From the NCBI GenBank assembly GCA_905206805.1, contig CAJLIR010000019.1, positions 1 to 23,119 of the forward strand: 23,119 bases of DNA, given 5' to 3'. The stretch's first letter is position 1, and the number at the start of each line of letters is the position of its first letter. Under the pieces are notes generated by a model. The model did not search any database. It was not told the DNA's origin and worked only from the letters and a program-made list of their open reading frames with translations. Origin of the DNA: an uncultured Caryophanales bacterium (GTDB lineage: Bacteria; Bacillota_I; Bacilli_A; RF39; UBA660). This document shows positions 1 through 7,142 of this stretch, in pieces. A program made the position numbers and the translations under genes.

Positions 1-61
1 TGATGGATATTACTTTATTTACGATTCAAATAAAAAATCAATGATTTTGAAAAAATCCTAA
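1..61 (+). CDS. C-terminal tail of an unidentified gene (partial)
   Basis: An open frame enters from the left edge (codons in register from base 2) and stops at TAA 59-61. It leaves 19 residues, ending in a run of aromatic, Asp and Lys residues. The composition looks like protein, and a strong intrinsic terminator follows about 45 bases later, which supports a real gene end. Too little is present to name a family. Confidence 0.4.
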   Translation, partial: DGYYFIYDSNKKSMILKKS

Positions 62-105
62 ATATTTAATGCCATATTAAAAAGTTTTTAATCTAAAAAT
101 ACAAC

Positions 106-146
106 AAAAAAACGTAAGTTCAGTTTTATTTGAATTTACGTTTTTG
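106..146 (+). terminator. Intrinsic terminator of the left-edge gene
   Basis: The arm CGTAAGTTCA (113-122) pairs with TGAATTTACG (131-140) with one G-T pair and an 8-base loop. The stem is extended by an A-run before it and a T-run after it (141-145). The A-run/T-run symmetry would let it work in both directions. Confidence 0.75.
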
Positions 147-200
147 TAGTAATTACTTAAAGGTAGAAAAACAATAATAATTTTTATAATAAAAAAGTGT

Positions 201-233
201 AAAAAGTTATAAATTAAATTAATATAACTTTTT
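201..233. repeat. Perfect inverted repeat in the 62-320 intergenic stretch
   Basis: AAAAAGTTATA (201-211) is mirrored exactly by TATAACTTTTT (223-233) around an 11-base AT loop. It could be a second terminator-like hairpin, since the right arm ends in five T. A shorter repeat, TTTACA (235-240) / TGTAAA (248-253), follows. Apart from the 106-146 terminator and the -10 box at 300, the stretch 62-320 is featureless AT-rich DNA with no supportable gene. Confidence 0.5.
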
Positions 234-296
234 CTTTACATATATTGTGTAAAATAAAAATTCCTTTTTAAAGTTTAATAATAAAAAAATTTTTAG

Positions 297-305
297 TGGT
301 ATAAT
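297..305 (+). promoter_or_regulatory. Extended -10 promoter of the deacetylase gene
   Basis: TGG followed by a perfect TATAAT (300-305). There is no convincing -35 at 17 bases, so the extended TGn element probably compensates. The predicted start is near 312, which leaves a leader of only about 9 bases before the ATG at 321. Confidence 0.6.
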
Positions 306-320
306 AATTATGGTGTTATT

Positions 321-1742
321 ATGGATAAGAAAAAGAAAAAACTAATTTTTATTTTAGTAGTTGTACTTATGATTATATTAAGTATTATATTTTTTTTAGT
401 GTTTCCTAGATTTAATATCAAGAATTATCAAAAAATAATAAGCATTGAATACGGAAATTCATATGATAATAATATTAAAGTATGTTTTGGAAATAAATTA
501 AAATGCAAGGAACTAACATCTACTATTAGTGGACAGGTTGACTTAAAAAAATTAGGAAAATATGAAATAAAATATACCTATAAATATAAAAATAAGGAAA
601 AAATAATAAGTCAAATAGTTAATGTAATTGATACTATATCACCTAATATAGAATTAGAAGAAAGTGAATTTTGGTATTGTCCAAATGGTAAAATTCCAAA
701 ATTTGATTTTAAGGCTATTGATAATTATGATGGAAATATAACAAGCAAAGTAAAAGAAGTAATAAAAAACGGTAATATAGTGTTTACGGTTACAGATTCA
801 TCTGGTAATCAAACTAATTTGTCAAAATCAGCGGTAGAAAAAGATACAGAAAAACCAGCTATTAAACTTAATGGTGAGGAAGATGTTAGATTAGTAGTAG
901 GTGAAAAGTATGAGGAAATGGGTGCAACTGCGATAGATTATTGTGATGGAGATTTAACAGATAAAATCGAAATATCAGGATCAGTTAATACTGATAAAGC
1001 AGGTAGTTATAAACTTGAATATAAAGTTAAAGATAGCAATAATAATGAATCGACTGCTACTAGAAATATTACTGTAATTAATAATAATGAAATTATAACT
1101 CCAAATGGTAAAACAATTTATTTAACATTTGATGATGGACCTAGTATGTATACTAATGAATTATTAGATATATTAAAAAAATATGATGTTAAAGTTACGT
1201 TTTTTGTGACTGACCAAGCTTTAACACATGGATATGATGATGTAATATTAAGGGCATATCAAGAAGGACATACTATTGGGTTACACTCGAATAGCCATAA
1301 CTATAGTTATATTTATTCAAGTGTTGATAATTATTTTAATGATTTATATAAAATTCAAGAAAAGGTTAAAAGAATAACTGGTTATACGTCAACTATTATT
1401 AGATTTCCTGGTGGAAGTTCTAATACTGTAAGTAAAAGTTATGATGGTGGAATTAAAATAATGAGTAAATTAACTAATGAAGTAACTTTAAGAGGATTTA
1501 GATATTTTGATTGGAATGTCGTAAGTGGTGATGCCGGTGAAACATATAATACTGATAAAGTTATCTCGAATGTTGTAAATTCACTTGGAAATGGCAGTAC
1601 TTATGTAGTTTTACAACATGATATAAAAAAGTTTAGTGTAGATGCGGTTGAAGAAATCATAAAATATGGACTAAGTCATGGATATCAATTTAAACCATTA
1701 ACTATGAATAGTCCGAGAGTAGAACATGGGGTTAATAACTAA
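321..1742 (+). CDS. Membrane-anchored polysaccharide deacetylase with N-terminal Ig-like modules
   Basis: A 473-residue cell-surface enzyme predicted to remove acetyl groups from a wall or capsule polysaccharide (NodB/CE4 family). A Lys-rich start and hydrophobic segment (about 8-29) form an uncleaved anchor or signal. Ig-like/DUF5011-type modules follow at about 37-103, 107-173 and 180-253; the last has the typical VVGEKYEEMGATA...DGDLT pattern. The NodB domain covers about 265-460 with all family motifs: TFDDGP (269-274), HSNSH (322-326) for metal binding, RFPGG (361-365), DWN (397-399) and LQHD (431-434), so it should be active. The gene stands alone behind its own extended -10 promoter and ends in a terminator shared with the opposing gene. 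The exact substrate (peptidoglycan GlcNAc or other) cannot be told from sequence. Confidence 0.9.
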   Translation: MDKKKKKLIFILVVVLMIILSIIFFLVFPRFNIKNYQKIISIEYGNSYDNNIKVCFGNKLKCKELTSTISGQVDLKKLGKYEIKYTYKYKNKEKIISQIVNVIDTISPNIELEESEFWYCPNGKIPKFDFKAIDNYDGNITSKVKEVIKNGNIVFTVTDSSGNQTNLSKSAVEKDTEKPAIKLNGEEDVRLVVGEKYEEMGATAIDYCDGDLTDKIEISGSVNTDKAGSYKLEYKVKDSNNNESTATRNITVINNNEIITPNGKTIYLTFDDGPSMYTNELLDILKKYDVKVTFFVTDQALTHGYDDVILRAYQEGHTIGLHSNSHNYSYIYSSVDNYFNDLYKIQEKVKRITGYTSTIIRFPGGSSNTVSKSYDGGIKIMSKLTNEVTLRGFRYFDWNVVSGDAGETYNTDKVISNVVNSLGNGSTYVVLQHDIKKFSVDAVEEIIKYGLSHGYQFKPLTMNSPRVEHGVNN

Positions 1743-1770
1743 AAAAAAGTTATCATTGTAACTTTTTTTT
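1741..1770. terminator. Bidirectional terminator between convergent genes
   Basis: AAAAAAAAGTTA (1741-1752) and TAACTTTTTTTT (1759-1770) form a 12-bp stem with a 6-base loop. It overlaps the stop codons of both flanking genes and carries a T-run on both strands, so one hairpin serves the deacetylase (+) and the HdeD-like gene (-). Confidence 0.85.
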
Positions 1771-2350
1771 ATTCTTCAATTATTTTTATGTTTTCTTTAA
1801 AATATTTGGTTAGTTTATTAAGATTTCTTTTTAATACAATCATATTTATTATGTCAGAAATAGCGTAGACAATTATTACTATGCCAATAAATAATGTTAT
1901 TGCAACTGATGAATCAATTGGATTTAAAATTAAAATAAATCCACATACTATTGATAAAATAGAAATTAACATTAGTAATAACCAAGGAGTATTTTGTATT
2001 TTACTTAAGTATAATGTTAAACGAATTTTAAAAATACTTGTCATTATAAACCATGTACCTAGCATTAATGGAATAATAAAACTTAATATATTAGGATATA
2101 TTAACATCATAATTCCAAGTAGAATAGATAACATACTTGCTGGTAACATATCAACAGGAATAAAATTATTATTTAATTTTATATCTGTAATCATTAAAAT
2201 AACACCATTTATAATTAGTATAACTGATAATATAACTCCTAAAATTTCTAAAGACATCTTAGGAATTATTACCATAATAATTCCAATAATTATAAACATA
2301 ATAGATATACAAATTGAAGAATTAATAAATGAATTTAATTTTTTAATCAT
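1769..2350 (-). CDS. HdeD-like (DUF308) multi-pass membrane protein
   Basis: A 193-residue, very hydrophobic protein with about six predicted membrane helices (roughly 10-32, 35-55, 67-90, 92-110, 122-143 and 147-170), short loops and a charged C-terminal tail. The length, the paired-helix layout and Gly-rich motifs such as IIGIIMVIIP and LGIMMLIYP match the HdeD/DUF308 family, linked to acid resistance in enterobacteria but of unknown role in Bacillota. The start ATG at 2350 follows a strong AAGGTGGTGA Shine-Dalgarno on the minus strand. It is divergent from the ASCH gene. The opposite-strand open frame over it is a low-complexity shadow. Confidence 0.75.
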   Translation of the reverse strand: MIKKLNSFINSSICISIMFIIIGIIMVIIPKMSLEILGVILSVILIINGVILMITDIKLNNNFIPVDMLPASMLSILLGIMMLIYPNILSFIIPLMLGTWFIMTSIFKIRLTLYLSKIQNTPWLLLMLISILSIVCGFILILNPIDSSVAITLFIGIVIIVYAISDIINMIVLKRNLNKLTKYFKENIKIIEE

Positions 2351-2390
2351 AACTCACCACCTTTCTTAACTGTTTAATTAATTTATTTTG

Positions 2391-2399
2391 TGTTATAAT
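2391..2399 (+). promoter_or_regulatory. Extended -10 promoter of the ASCH gene
   Basis: TGT followed by a perfect TATAAT (2394-2399), with no clear -35. Start is expected near 2406, and a full GGAGG ribosome site (2414-2418) lies ahead of the ATG at 2424. Confidence 0.6.
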
Positions 2400-2423
2400 A
2401 ATTAAAAATATACGGAGGAAAAT

Positions 2424-2816
2424 ATGAAAGTAATTACAATTAAACAACCATTTGCTTCTCTTATTGTAGAAAATATAAAAAAATATGAATTTAGAACTTG
2501 GAAAACAAATTATAGAGGTAAAATTTTAATTCATGCTGCAAAAACTGTTGATAAGAACGCAATGAAAAAATTTGAAAAATATAATTTAGATTGTCCAACT
2601 GGTTGTATAATTGGTATTGCCTCTATAACTGATTGTATAAAAGTTGATGACAATTTTAGAAAAATTTTAAAATGCGAAAATGACTTAGTATATTCTAATA
2701 TCATAAAAAATAAAGAATGGAATGGGTATGGTTTTAAGTTAGAAAAAATTTCTAAAATAGAACCAATAAAAGTAAATGGAAAACTTAGTTTGTGGGAATA
2801 TGATTACAAATATTAA
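2424..2816 (+). CDS. ASCH-domain protein
   Basis: A 130-residue soluble protein that is one ASCH domain (PUA-like beta barrel). Visible hallmarks are the N-terminal MKVITIKQPFASLI strand-helix, EFRTWKTNYRG and ILIHAAKTVD, then a CIIGIASITD strand and a final GKLSLWEYDY strand. ASCH proteins are thought to bind RNA; some members hydrolyse N4-acetylcytidine. That activity cannot be assigned here. A perfect GGAGGAAAAT precedes the ATG. Its stop codon overlaps the stop of the convergent gene in the palindrome TTAA (2813-2816). Confidence 0.85.
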   Translation: MKVITIKQPFASLIVENIKKYEFRTWKTNYRGKILIHAAKTVDKNAMKKFEKYNLDCPTGCIIGIASITDCIKVDDNFRKILKCENDLVYSNIIKNKEWNGYGFKLEKISKIEPIKVNGKLSLWEYDYKY

Positions 2817-3427
2817 TTTGTAATCTTTTCTTTTTCGGCTTTTTTATTAATGTAATATTTCCATCTAATATTTTGTTTATTTGTTTTATGCATTTTATAA
2901 AAACTTGTTAAAAAATCAATTGTTAAAATTGTTATTAAAATTATAGAAATAGAAGAGGTACTTAATTTTTCCAAATTATAAATAAAATTATAAATTGGTG
3001 TAAAACATTCCTGCATAAAGAACATAATTATAACTGTAAAACCTAAACTGGTTGGAATAGATGTATATCTAGTAATATGCATAGGTATTTTTTCATAATT
3101 CCAATAATAAAACTTAAAGTATTTTTCTGTAAATGTTCCAAGTAATAATTCTCCAATACTGACTATTAGAAAAACAATTACAAAATAAACAATATGACCA
3201 ATATCCTGATTGTTTACAAATATACTATTAATTATAAATGAATCAGGGGTTCCTAGGAAAATATATAGTCCAATAATAAATAATCCATATCCTAGTAAAA
3301 ATGGTAATTTCATATTTCTATTATCGCAAAAACCTTTTGTTAAAATAAGCCATATATTTTCAACTAAAAAGCCTAAAAATGAAACTATGACTGCCATTAA
3401 GGCAAGCGAGTAAATTTTTGTAATCAT
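2813..3427 (-). CDS. PF06541-type membrane protein (annotated as putative ABC transporter permease)
   Basis: A 204-residue membrane protein with about five helices. It carries the features of the PF06541 family: an early FLGFLVENIW segment, then FCDNRNMKLPFLLGYGL, and later GELLLGTFTEKYF with an aromatic W-NYE stretch. The family name implies an ABC permease, but no ATPase or binding protein is nearby and the family has no proven transport role, so 'conserved membrane protein' is the safer reading. The C-terminus is Lys-rich and cytosolic-looking. The start ATG at 3427 has only a weak AGAAGTG ribosome site. It is divergent from the TetR gene and may share its operator region. Confidence 0.75.
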   Translation of the reverse strand: MITKIYSLALMAVIVSFLGFLVENIWLILTKGFCDNRNMKLPFLLGYGLFIIGLYIFLGTPDSFIINSIFVNNQDIGHIVYFVIVFLIVSIGELLLGTFTEKYFKFYYWNYEKIPMHITRYTSIPTSLGFTVIIMFFMQECFTPIYNFIYNLEKLSTSSISIILITILTIDFLTSFYKMHKTNKQNIRWKYYINKKAEKEKITN

Positions 3428-3447
3428 ACTAACACTTCTTTTCTAGA

Positions 3448-3476
3448 TTGACAAAAAATATGTCTGGTGTTACAAT
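3448..3476 (+). promoter_or_regulatory. Strong promoter of the TetR-exporter operon
   Basis: Consensus TTGACA (3448-3453), an exact 17-base spacer, and an extended -10 TGTTACAAT (TACAAT 3471-3476). This is the best-matched promoter in the window. Transcription should start near 3483, giving a leader of about 100 bases that contains the palindromes listed separately. Confidence 0.85.
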
Positions 3477-3483
3477 CGTAACA
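3468..3483. promoter_or_regulatory. Palindrome overlapping the -10, candidate TetR operator
   Basis: TGTTAC (3468-3473), 4 bases, then GTAACA (3478-3483). It covers the -10 box and the predicted start site, a position where a bound repressor would block initiation. Operator function is inferred from position and symmetry only. Confidence 0.5.
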
Positions 3484-3502
3484 ACTATATATAATATATT
3501 TA

Positions 3503-3566
3503 TCACTAAAAAGATAAAAAATCAATATATTGATTAGTGAAGTTTACAAATCTGTTTAATTTGTAA
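3503..3566. repeat. Cluster of palindromes in the TetR leader
   Basis: Three nested or adjacent inverted repeats. TCACTAA (3503-3509) pairs with TTAGTGA (3534-3540). A perfect 16-bp palindrome, AATCAATA|TATTGATT, spans 3520-3535. TTACAAAT (3544-3551) pairs with ATTTGTAA (3559-3566). They may be further operator copies or a structured leader RNA just ahead of the ribosome site at 3571-3576. Confidence 0.55.
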
Positions 3567-3581
3567 CATCAAGGAGTGTAT

Positions 3582-4124
3582 ATGAAAGATAGACAATATT
3601 CAGTTAAAAATTCTAATGAAGAATCAAATAAAATAACTAAATCAAGTTTACAAACAGCTCTTATATATTTAATGAATAAAAAGGATTTTGATAAAATAAC
3701 TATTACAGAATTAGTAAAAAAAGCTGGTGTTTCTAGAATGGCTTTTTATAGAAATTATAATTCAAAAGAGGATATTTTAGAAAAAATTAAAGTAGAAGTT
3801 ATTAACAGTTTAAAAGTTTTATTCATTAATTTAAAAGAATGTCATGGAAGTTATGAAGCTTATTATAAAATATTTGAAGAAATAAAATTAAAAGAAAAGG
3901 AAATACTTTTGTTAAAAAAAGCAAATTTTAAAATGTTGTTTTTGTTAGAAAATATCCTTTTATTTGACGATATGATTACATCAGAGAATAGAAGTGATTA
4001 TTATAATTTAGTTGCTTGTATTGGGGCAGTACTTTCTGTAGTAACACGCTGGTTTGCTCTAGGTACGAAGGAAAGTATTAGTTATATGGCAAGCTATTGT
4101 GAAAAAAATATAGGTGTTTACTAG
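3582..4124 (+). CDS. TetR-family transcriptional regulator
   Basis: A 180-residue one-component regulator. The helix-turn-helix is at about 41-66 (ITELVKKAGVSRMAFYRNYNSKEDIL), a textbook TetR DNA-binding domain. The C-terminal half is helical and contains the ACIGAVLSVVTRWF...GTKESISYMA segment seen in DhaS/TetR_C-like ligand domains. I chose the ATG at 3582, not the in-frame GTG at 3576, because the GTG overlaps the AAGGAG ribosome site (3571-3576). It is cotranscribed with the exporter 8 bases downstream and preceded by several palindromes, so it probably represses its own operon. The ligand is unknown; Mn2+ or a stress signal is only a guess from the neighbour. Confidence 0.88.
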   Translation: MKDRQYSVKNSNEESNKITKSSLQTALIYLMNKKDFDKITITELVKKAGVSRMAFYRNYNSKEDILEKIKVEVINSLKVLFINLKECHGSYEAYYKIFEEIKLKEKEILLLKKANFKMLFLLENILLFDDMITSENRSDYYNLVACIGAVLSVVTRWFALGTKESISYMASYCEKNIGVY

Positions 4125-4132
4125 GGGGAAAT

Positions 4133-4990
4133 ATGAGATATAAAAGTGTTAGGTTAGCTAGTATATTAGGAGTATTAGGAAATATTTTTCTTTTAGTTAT
4201 TAAAGGTATTATAGGATTTATGACTAATAGTAAGGCTATGATTGCTGATTTTATTAATAGTGCTGGAGACGTTTTTTCTTCATTTATGACGTTTATTGGC
4301 AATAAAATTGCGAGTAAACCTTATGATGATGATCATAACTTAGGTCATGGTAAGGCTGAATATATTTATTCAATGTTAATTAGTATTGTTATGTTTATAA
4401 CTGTTTTAATAATATTAAAGGATTCTATTTTATCAATTTTTAAACCTACTCATTATGAATTTTCAATATGGCTTATTGTTGTTTGTATTATAACAATAAT
4501 ATTAAAATTTTTGTTATTTTTATATACAAATAAAATATCCAAAAAATTAAATAATTTATTAATTAAAGCTAATTCAAAAGATCACAGGAATGATTGCGTT
4601 TTAACTTTATTAAATTTAATTTCCGCAATTTTATCTAGAAATGGTATTTATTTTATTGATGGAATAGTAGGAACAGTAATTTCAGTTTGGATTATATTAA
4701 CCGCTATTAATATATTTAAGGAAAGCTATGACGTATTAATGGATAAATGTATGAATGATATAACTAAAAATGAAGTTTTAAAAATAATAGAAAATCATAA
4801 AGAAATAAAAAAAATTACACATTTTAATTCAACACCAGTAGGTTATAAATATCAAATTTCTTTATCAATTTTCGTTGATGGAAACTTATCTACTTTTGAA
4901 AGTCATAATATTGCTGATAATTTAGAAAAAGAAATTATAAATAATATTGATGAAGTTTATTTAGCGATAATTCATGTTAATCCAATTTAA
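4133..4990 (+). CDS. Cation diffusion facilitator, probable Mn2+ exporter (MntE-like)
   Basis: A 285-residue CDF transporter with six predicted membrane helices and a C-terminal cytosolic domain from about residue 208 on. The transport site reads N42xxxD46 in helix 2 (INSAGDV) and D150xxxD154 in helix 5 (SKDHRND). Zinc exporters normally have His at positions 42 and/or 150, whereas an N-D-D-D shell is that of streptococcal MntE, so Mn2+ export is inferred. The HNLGHGKAEY loop (68-77) after helix 2 is typical of the family. The ribosome site GGGGGA sits 5-10 bases before the ATG. It is in an operon with the TetR gene, which likely controls it. Confidence 0.88.
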   Translation: MRYKSVRLASILGVLGNIFLLVIKGIIGFMTNSKAMIADFINSAGDVFSSFMTFIGNKIASKPYDDDHNLGHGKAEYIYSMLISIVMFITVLIILKDSILSIFKPTHYEFSIWLIVVCIITIILKFLLFLYTNKISKKLNNLLIKANSKDHRNDCVLTLLNLISAILSRNGIYFIDGIVGTVISVWIILTAINIFKESYDVLMDKCMNDITKNEVLKIIENHKEIKKITHFNSTPVGYKYQISLSIFVDGNLSTFESHNIADNLEKEIINNIDEVYLAIIHVNPI

Positions 4991-5016
4991 ATAGAAAATA
5001 ATAAAATTATTAAAAT

Positions 5017-5046
5017 TTCACAAAAATAACATAATAATAGTATATA
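5017..5046 (+). promoter_or_regulatory. Possible promoter of htrA
   Basis: TTCACA (5017-5022), an 18-base spacer and TATATA (5041-5046). The match is moderate in very AT-rich DNA. The start would be near 5053, with the GAGGTGA ribosome site at 5067-5073. Confidence 0.4.
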
Positions 5047-5077
5047 TTAAAAATGTAAATTTAGATGAGGTGATTTT

Positions 5078-6277
5078 ATGAATGAAAAGAATAATGAAAA
5101 AATAATAATAAATGAAAAGAAAAAAAATAATGGGATAGTTATAATTTTACTTATTATAACTATAGTAATTTTATCTATATTGGTAGTTTATTTGTCACAA
5201 AATAATTCTAATTCATTAGAAACAAATAAACAAAAAGCAAGTATAGAGTTGAAGCAAACTGAGACAAGTACTGTTAATAGTGAAGGTGTATATATAACAG
5301 ATGTTTCAGAGATTGTTTCAAATGTTATGCCATCAATTGTTGCGATAACAAGTAAAACCTTAGTTTCAACAGGAAAATATGGACCAAGTTTTTTTGGATC
5401 ACAACAATATAGTGAAGGAGCCGGAAGTGGAATTATTGTAAGTTCAAATGATTCTGAACTTATAATTTTAACAAATAATCACGTTGTTGAAGGTGCAGAA
5501 GAATTAAATGTTAAATTTATTAATGATAAAAGTGTTGATGCCAAAATAAAAGGTACATCTGAAAGAAAAGATATCGCAATTATTACTGTTGATTTAAGCA
5601 ATTTGGATGAAGATACAATTAATTCTATTAAAGTTGCTACACTTGGTGATAGTGATACTTTAAAAGTTGGTAACGGTGTTATTGCGATTGGTAATGCATT
5701 AGGTTATGGTCAATCAGTTACCACAGGAGTAGTAAGTGCTTTGGATAGAGAGGTTACTATAGATAATTATACAAATAAAATGATTCAAATAGATGCTGCA
5801 ATTAACGGTGGAAATAGTGGTGGAGCCTTACTTAATAGTAATGGTGAGGTAATTGGAATTAATTCAGCTAAATATTCCTCAAATTCCTATACATCATCAG
5901 CTAGTATAGAAGGAATGGGTTTTGCTATTCCAATTTCCTCTGTTAGTAATTTAATTGAATCATTAATGAATGGTGAAGAAGAACAAACTGCAACATTAGG
6001 TATTGAAGGATATATGATTAACGAATCATATAGTAAAAGTTATAATATGCCAGTTGGATTTTATATTTCTAGAATTGTAAGTGGTAGTGGAGCAGATTCA
6101 TCAAAATTAGAGATAGGAAATATTATTACTAAAATTGACGATATTGACATTAATTCTTTTAGTGATATAAGTAATTATTTGTATGAAAAAAAGAAAGGCG
6201 ATACAGTAAAATTAGTAGTTAAATATACTAGTGGACGTGAATATAAGGAAAAAGAAGTAAATGTAGTTTTATCATAA
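5078..6277 (+). CDS. htrA: HtrA/DegP-type membrane-anchored serine protease
   Basis: A 399-residue surface quality-control protease. A charged cytosolic N-terminus leads into one membrane helix (about 19-41), then a Ser/Thr/Lys linker, the S1C trypsin-like domain (about 75-300) and one PDZ domain (about 305-399). The catalytic triad is complete: H135 (NNHVVEGA), D165 (RKDIAIITV) and S247 (GGNSGGALL). The layout equals Bacillus HtrA/YyxA, which degrade misfolded secreted proteins outside the membrane. GAGGTGA precedes the ATG. It stands alone between the Mn-exporter operon and the ireB operon and ends in a strong terminator. I see no CssR-type operator that I could defend. Confidence 0.95.
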   Translation: MNEKNNEKIIINEKKKNNGIVIILLIITIVILSILVVYLSQNNSNSLETNKQKASIELKQTETSTVNSEGVYITDVSEIVSNVMPSIVAITSKTLVSTGKYGPSFFGSQQYSEGAGSGIIVSSNDSELIILTNNHVVEGAEELNVKFINDKSVDAKIKGTSERKDIAIITVDLSNLDEDTINSIKVATLGDSDTLKVGNGVIAIGNALGYGQSVTTGVVSALDREVTIDNYTNKMIQIDAAINGGNSGGALLNSNGEVIGINSAKYSSNSYTSSASIEGMGFAIPISSVSNLIESLMNGEEEQTATLGIEGYMINESYSKSYNMPVGFYISRIVSGSGADSSKLEIGNIITKIDDIDINSFSDISNYLYEKKKGDTVKLVVKYTSGREYKEKEVNVVLS

Positions 6278-6301
6278 TGTTAGATTTTCTAACATTTTTT
6301 T
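6276..6301 (+). terminator. Terminator of htrA
   Basis: AATGTTAGA (6276-6284) pairs perfectly with TCTAACATT (6288-6296) around a 3-base loop, followed by T through 6301. It overlaps the htrA stop codon. The gap 6302-6468 holds the ireB promoter and no gene I would defend. Confidence 0.9.
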
Positions 6302-6409
6302 GTAACTTTCTATTTTTCCTTTATATAAAAATTTTAAGTAAATTTATGAGGAGCAACGTGAATTGGTAAAGAAATATGAATTCTACAGATGCTTATTATA
6401 GAATTATAG

Positions 6410-6438
6410 TTGAAAAAAATTTTGTTTAATGATAAAAT
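6410..6438 (+). promoter_or_regulatory. Promoter of the ireB-trmR operon
   Basis: TTGAAA (6410-6415), an exact 17-base spacer and TAAAAT (6433-6438). Start is expected near 6445, then AGGTGAG (6459-6465) ahead of the ireB ATG at 6469. Confidence 0.7.
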
Positions 6439-6468
6439 TATGATGTATTCATAAAAGTAGGTGAGTTT

Positions 6469-6711
6469 ATGGAAGAAACAAGAATTTATGATTCAACTAT
6501 ATTTAAACAAGCTTTAATTGGTGATGTAATAAAAGAAGTTGTAGATATTTTATCAGAAAGGGGCTATAATCCAATAAATCAAATTGTTGGTTATTTGATG
6601 AGTGGTGATCCTGGATATATTTCTAGTTATAAGGACGCTAGAAAGAAAATTCAAAGTATTAGCAGAACAGATTTGTTGGCATTTTTAGTCAATAATTATT
6701 TACAAAAATGA
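6469..6711 (+). CDS. ireB: IreB family regulatory phosphoprotein (UPF0297)
   Basis: An 80-residue protein of normal length for the family (B. subtilis YrzL, E. faecalis IreB). It carries the family pattern ALIGDVIKEVVDILSERGYNP, QIVGYLMSGDPGYI and ARKKI near the C-terminus. In Enterococcus, IreB is phosphorylated on N-terminal threonines by the PASTA kinase IreK and tunes envelope stress resistance; here Thr4 and Thr10 are candidates. First gene of the conserved ireB-ruvX-DUF1292-mltG run, and its TGA overlaps the ruvX start as ATGA (6708-6711). A PASTA kinase is expected elsewhere in the genome (inference). Confidence 0.95.
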   Translation: MEETRIYDSTIFKQALIGDVIKEVVDILSERGYNPINQIVGYLMSGDPGYISSYKDARKKIQSISRTDLLAFLVNNYLQK

Positions 6712-7142
6712 GATATTTGGGACTTGATTTAGGAAGCAAAACGCTTGGTGTATCATTAAGTGATGTAACTCATACAATAGCGTCAACTTATAAAACAATA
6801 CATTTTAATGAATCGGATTATGATTCTATATTGCCAGAATTAAAAGAAATTGTTAGTGAATATAATGTTTCAAAAATTATTTTAGGTTTGCCTAAAAATA
6901 TGAATAATACGGTTGGTGAAAGAGGCGAAATTTGCCTTGAGTTTCAAAAAAAATTAATTGATTATTTAAATGTAGAAGTTATTATGCAAGATGAGAGACT
7001 TTCAACTGTAGAAGCAACAAATTATATGTTAGATGCTGATATTTCTAGAAAAAAAAGAAAAAAGAAAGTTGATAGTTTAGCTGCAAATATAATTCTTCAA
7101 ACATATTTAGATAAAGAAAGAAGGAGAAATACTAATGAATAA
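6708..7142 (+). CDS. ruvX: RuvX/YqgF family nuclease (Holliday-junction resolvase-like, pre-16S rRNA)
   Basis: A 144-residue RNase H-fold protein. Motifs are GLDLGSKTLGVSLSD (D7), the LGLPKNMNNT phosphate loop (60-68) with GERGE, DERLST (D95, E96) and VDSLAA (D122), giving the acidic active-site set. E. coli YqgF matures the 16S rRNA 5' end; other bacterial members are called resolvases, and which role applies here cannot be read from sequence. The ATGA overlap with ireB implies translational coupling. Its 3' end overlaps the next gene by 8 bases. Confidence 0.93.
   Translation: MRYLGLDLGSKTLGVSLSDVTHTIASTYKTIHFNESDYDSILPELKEIVSEYNVSKIILGLPKNMNNTVGERGEICLEFQKKLIDYLNVEVIMQDERLSTVEATNYMLDADISRKKRKKKVDSLAANIILQTYLDKERRRNTNE

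Noticed and set aside
185..190. TATAAT at 185-190 as the promoter of a small RNA ending in the 201-233 hairpin
   Set aside because: The transcript would be only the hairpin itself, there is no -35, and TATAAT is expected by chance in such AT-rich DNA.
1881..2369. 162-codon open frame on the plus strand opposite the HdeD-like gene
   Set aside because: It is an Ile/Asn-rich mirror of a hydrophobic coding sequence, with no ribosome site and no family signature; the minus-strand gene has a strong Shine-Dalgarno.
2813..3427. PF06541 protein as part of an ABC transporter
   Set aside because: No ATP-binding subunit or solute-binding gene is near it, and the family name is not backed by a proven transport function.
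6376..6429. 17-codon frame starting ATG in the htrA-ireB gap, possible leader peptide
   Set aside because: No ribosome site, and it runs across the -35 of the ireB promoter, so it is unlikely to be translated.
6341..6468. Possible T-box or riboswitch before ireB
   Set aside because: No T-box consensus, no conserved stem-loop and no terminator between here and ireB.
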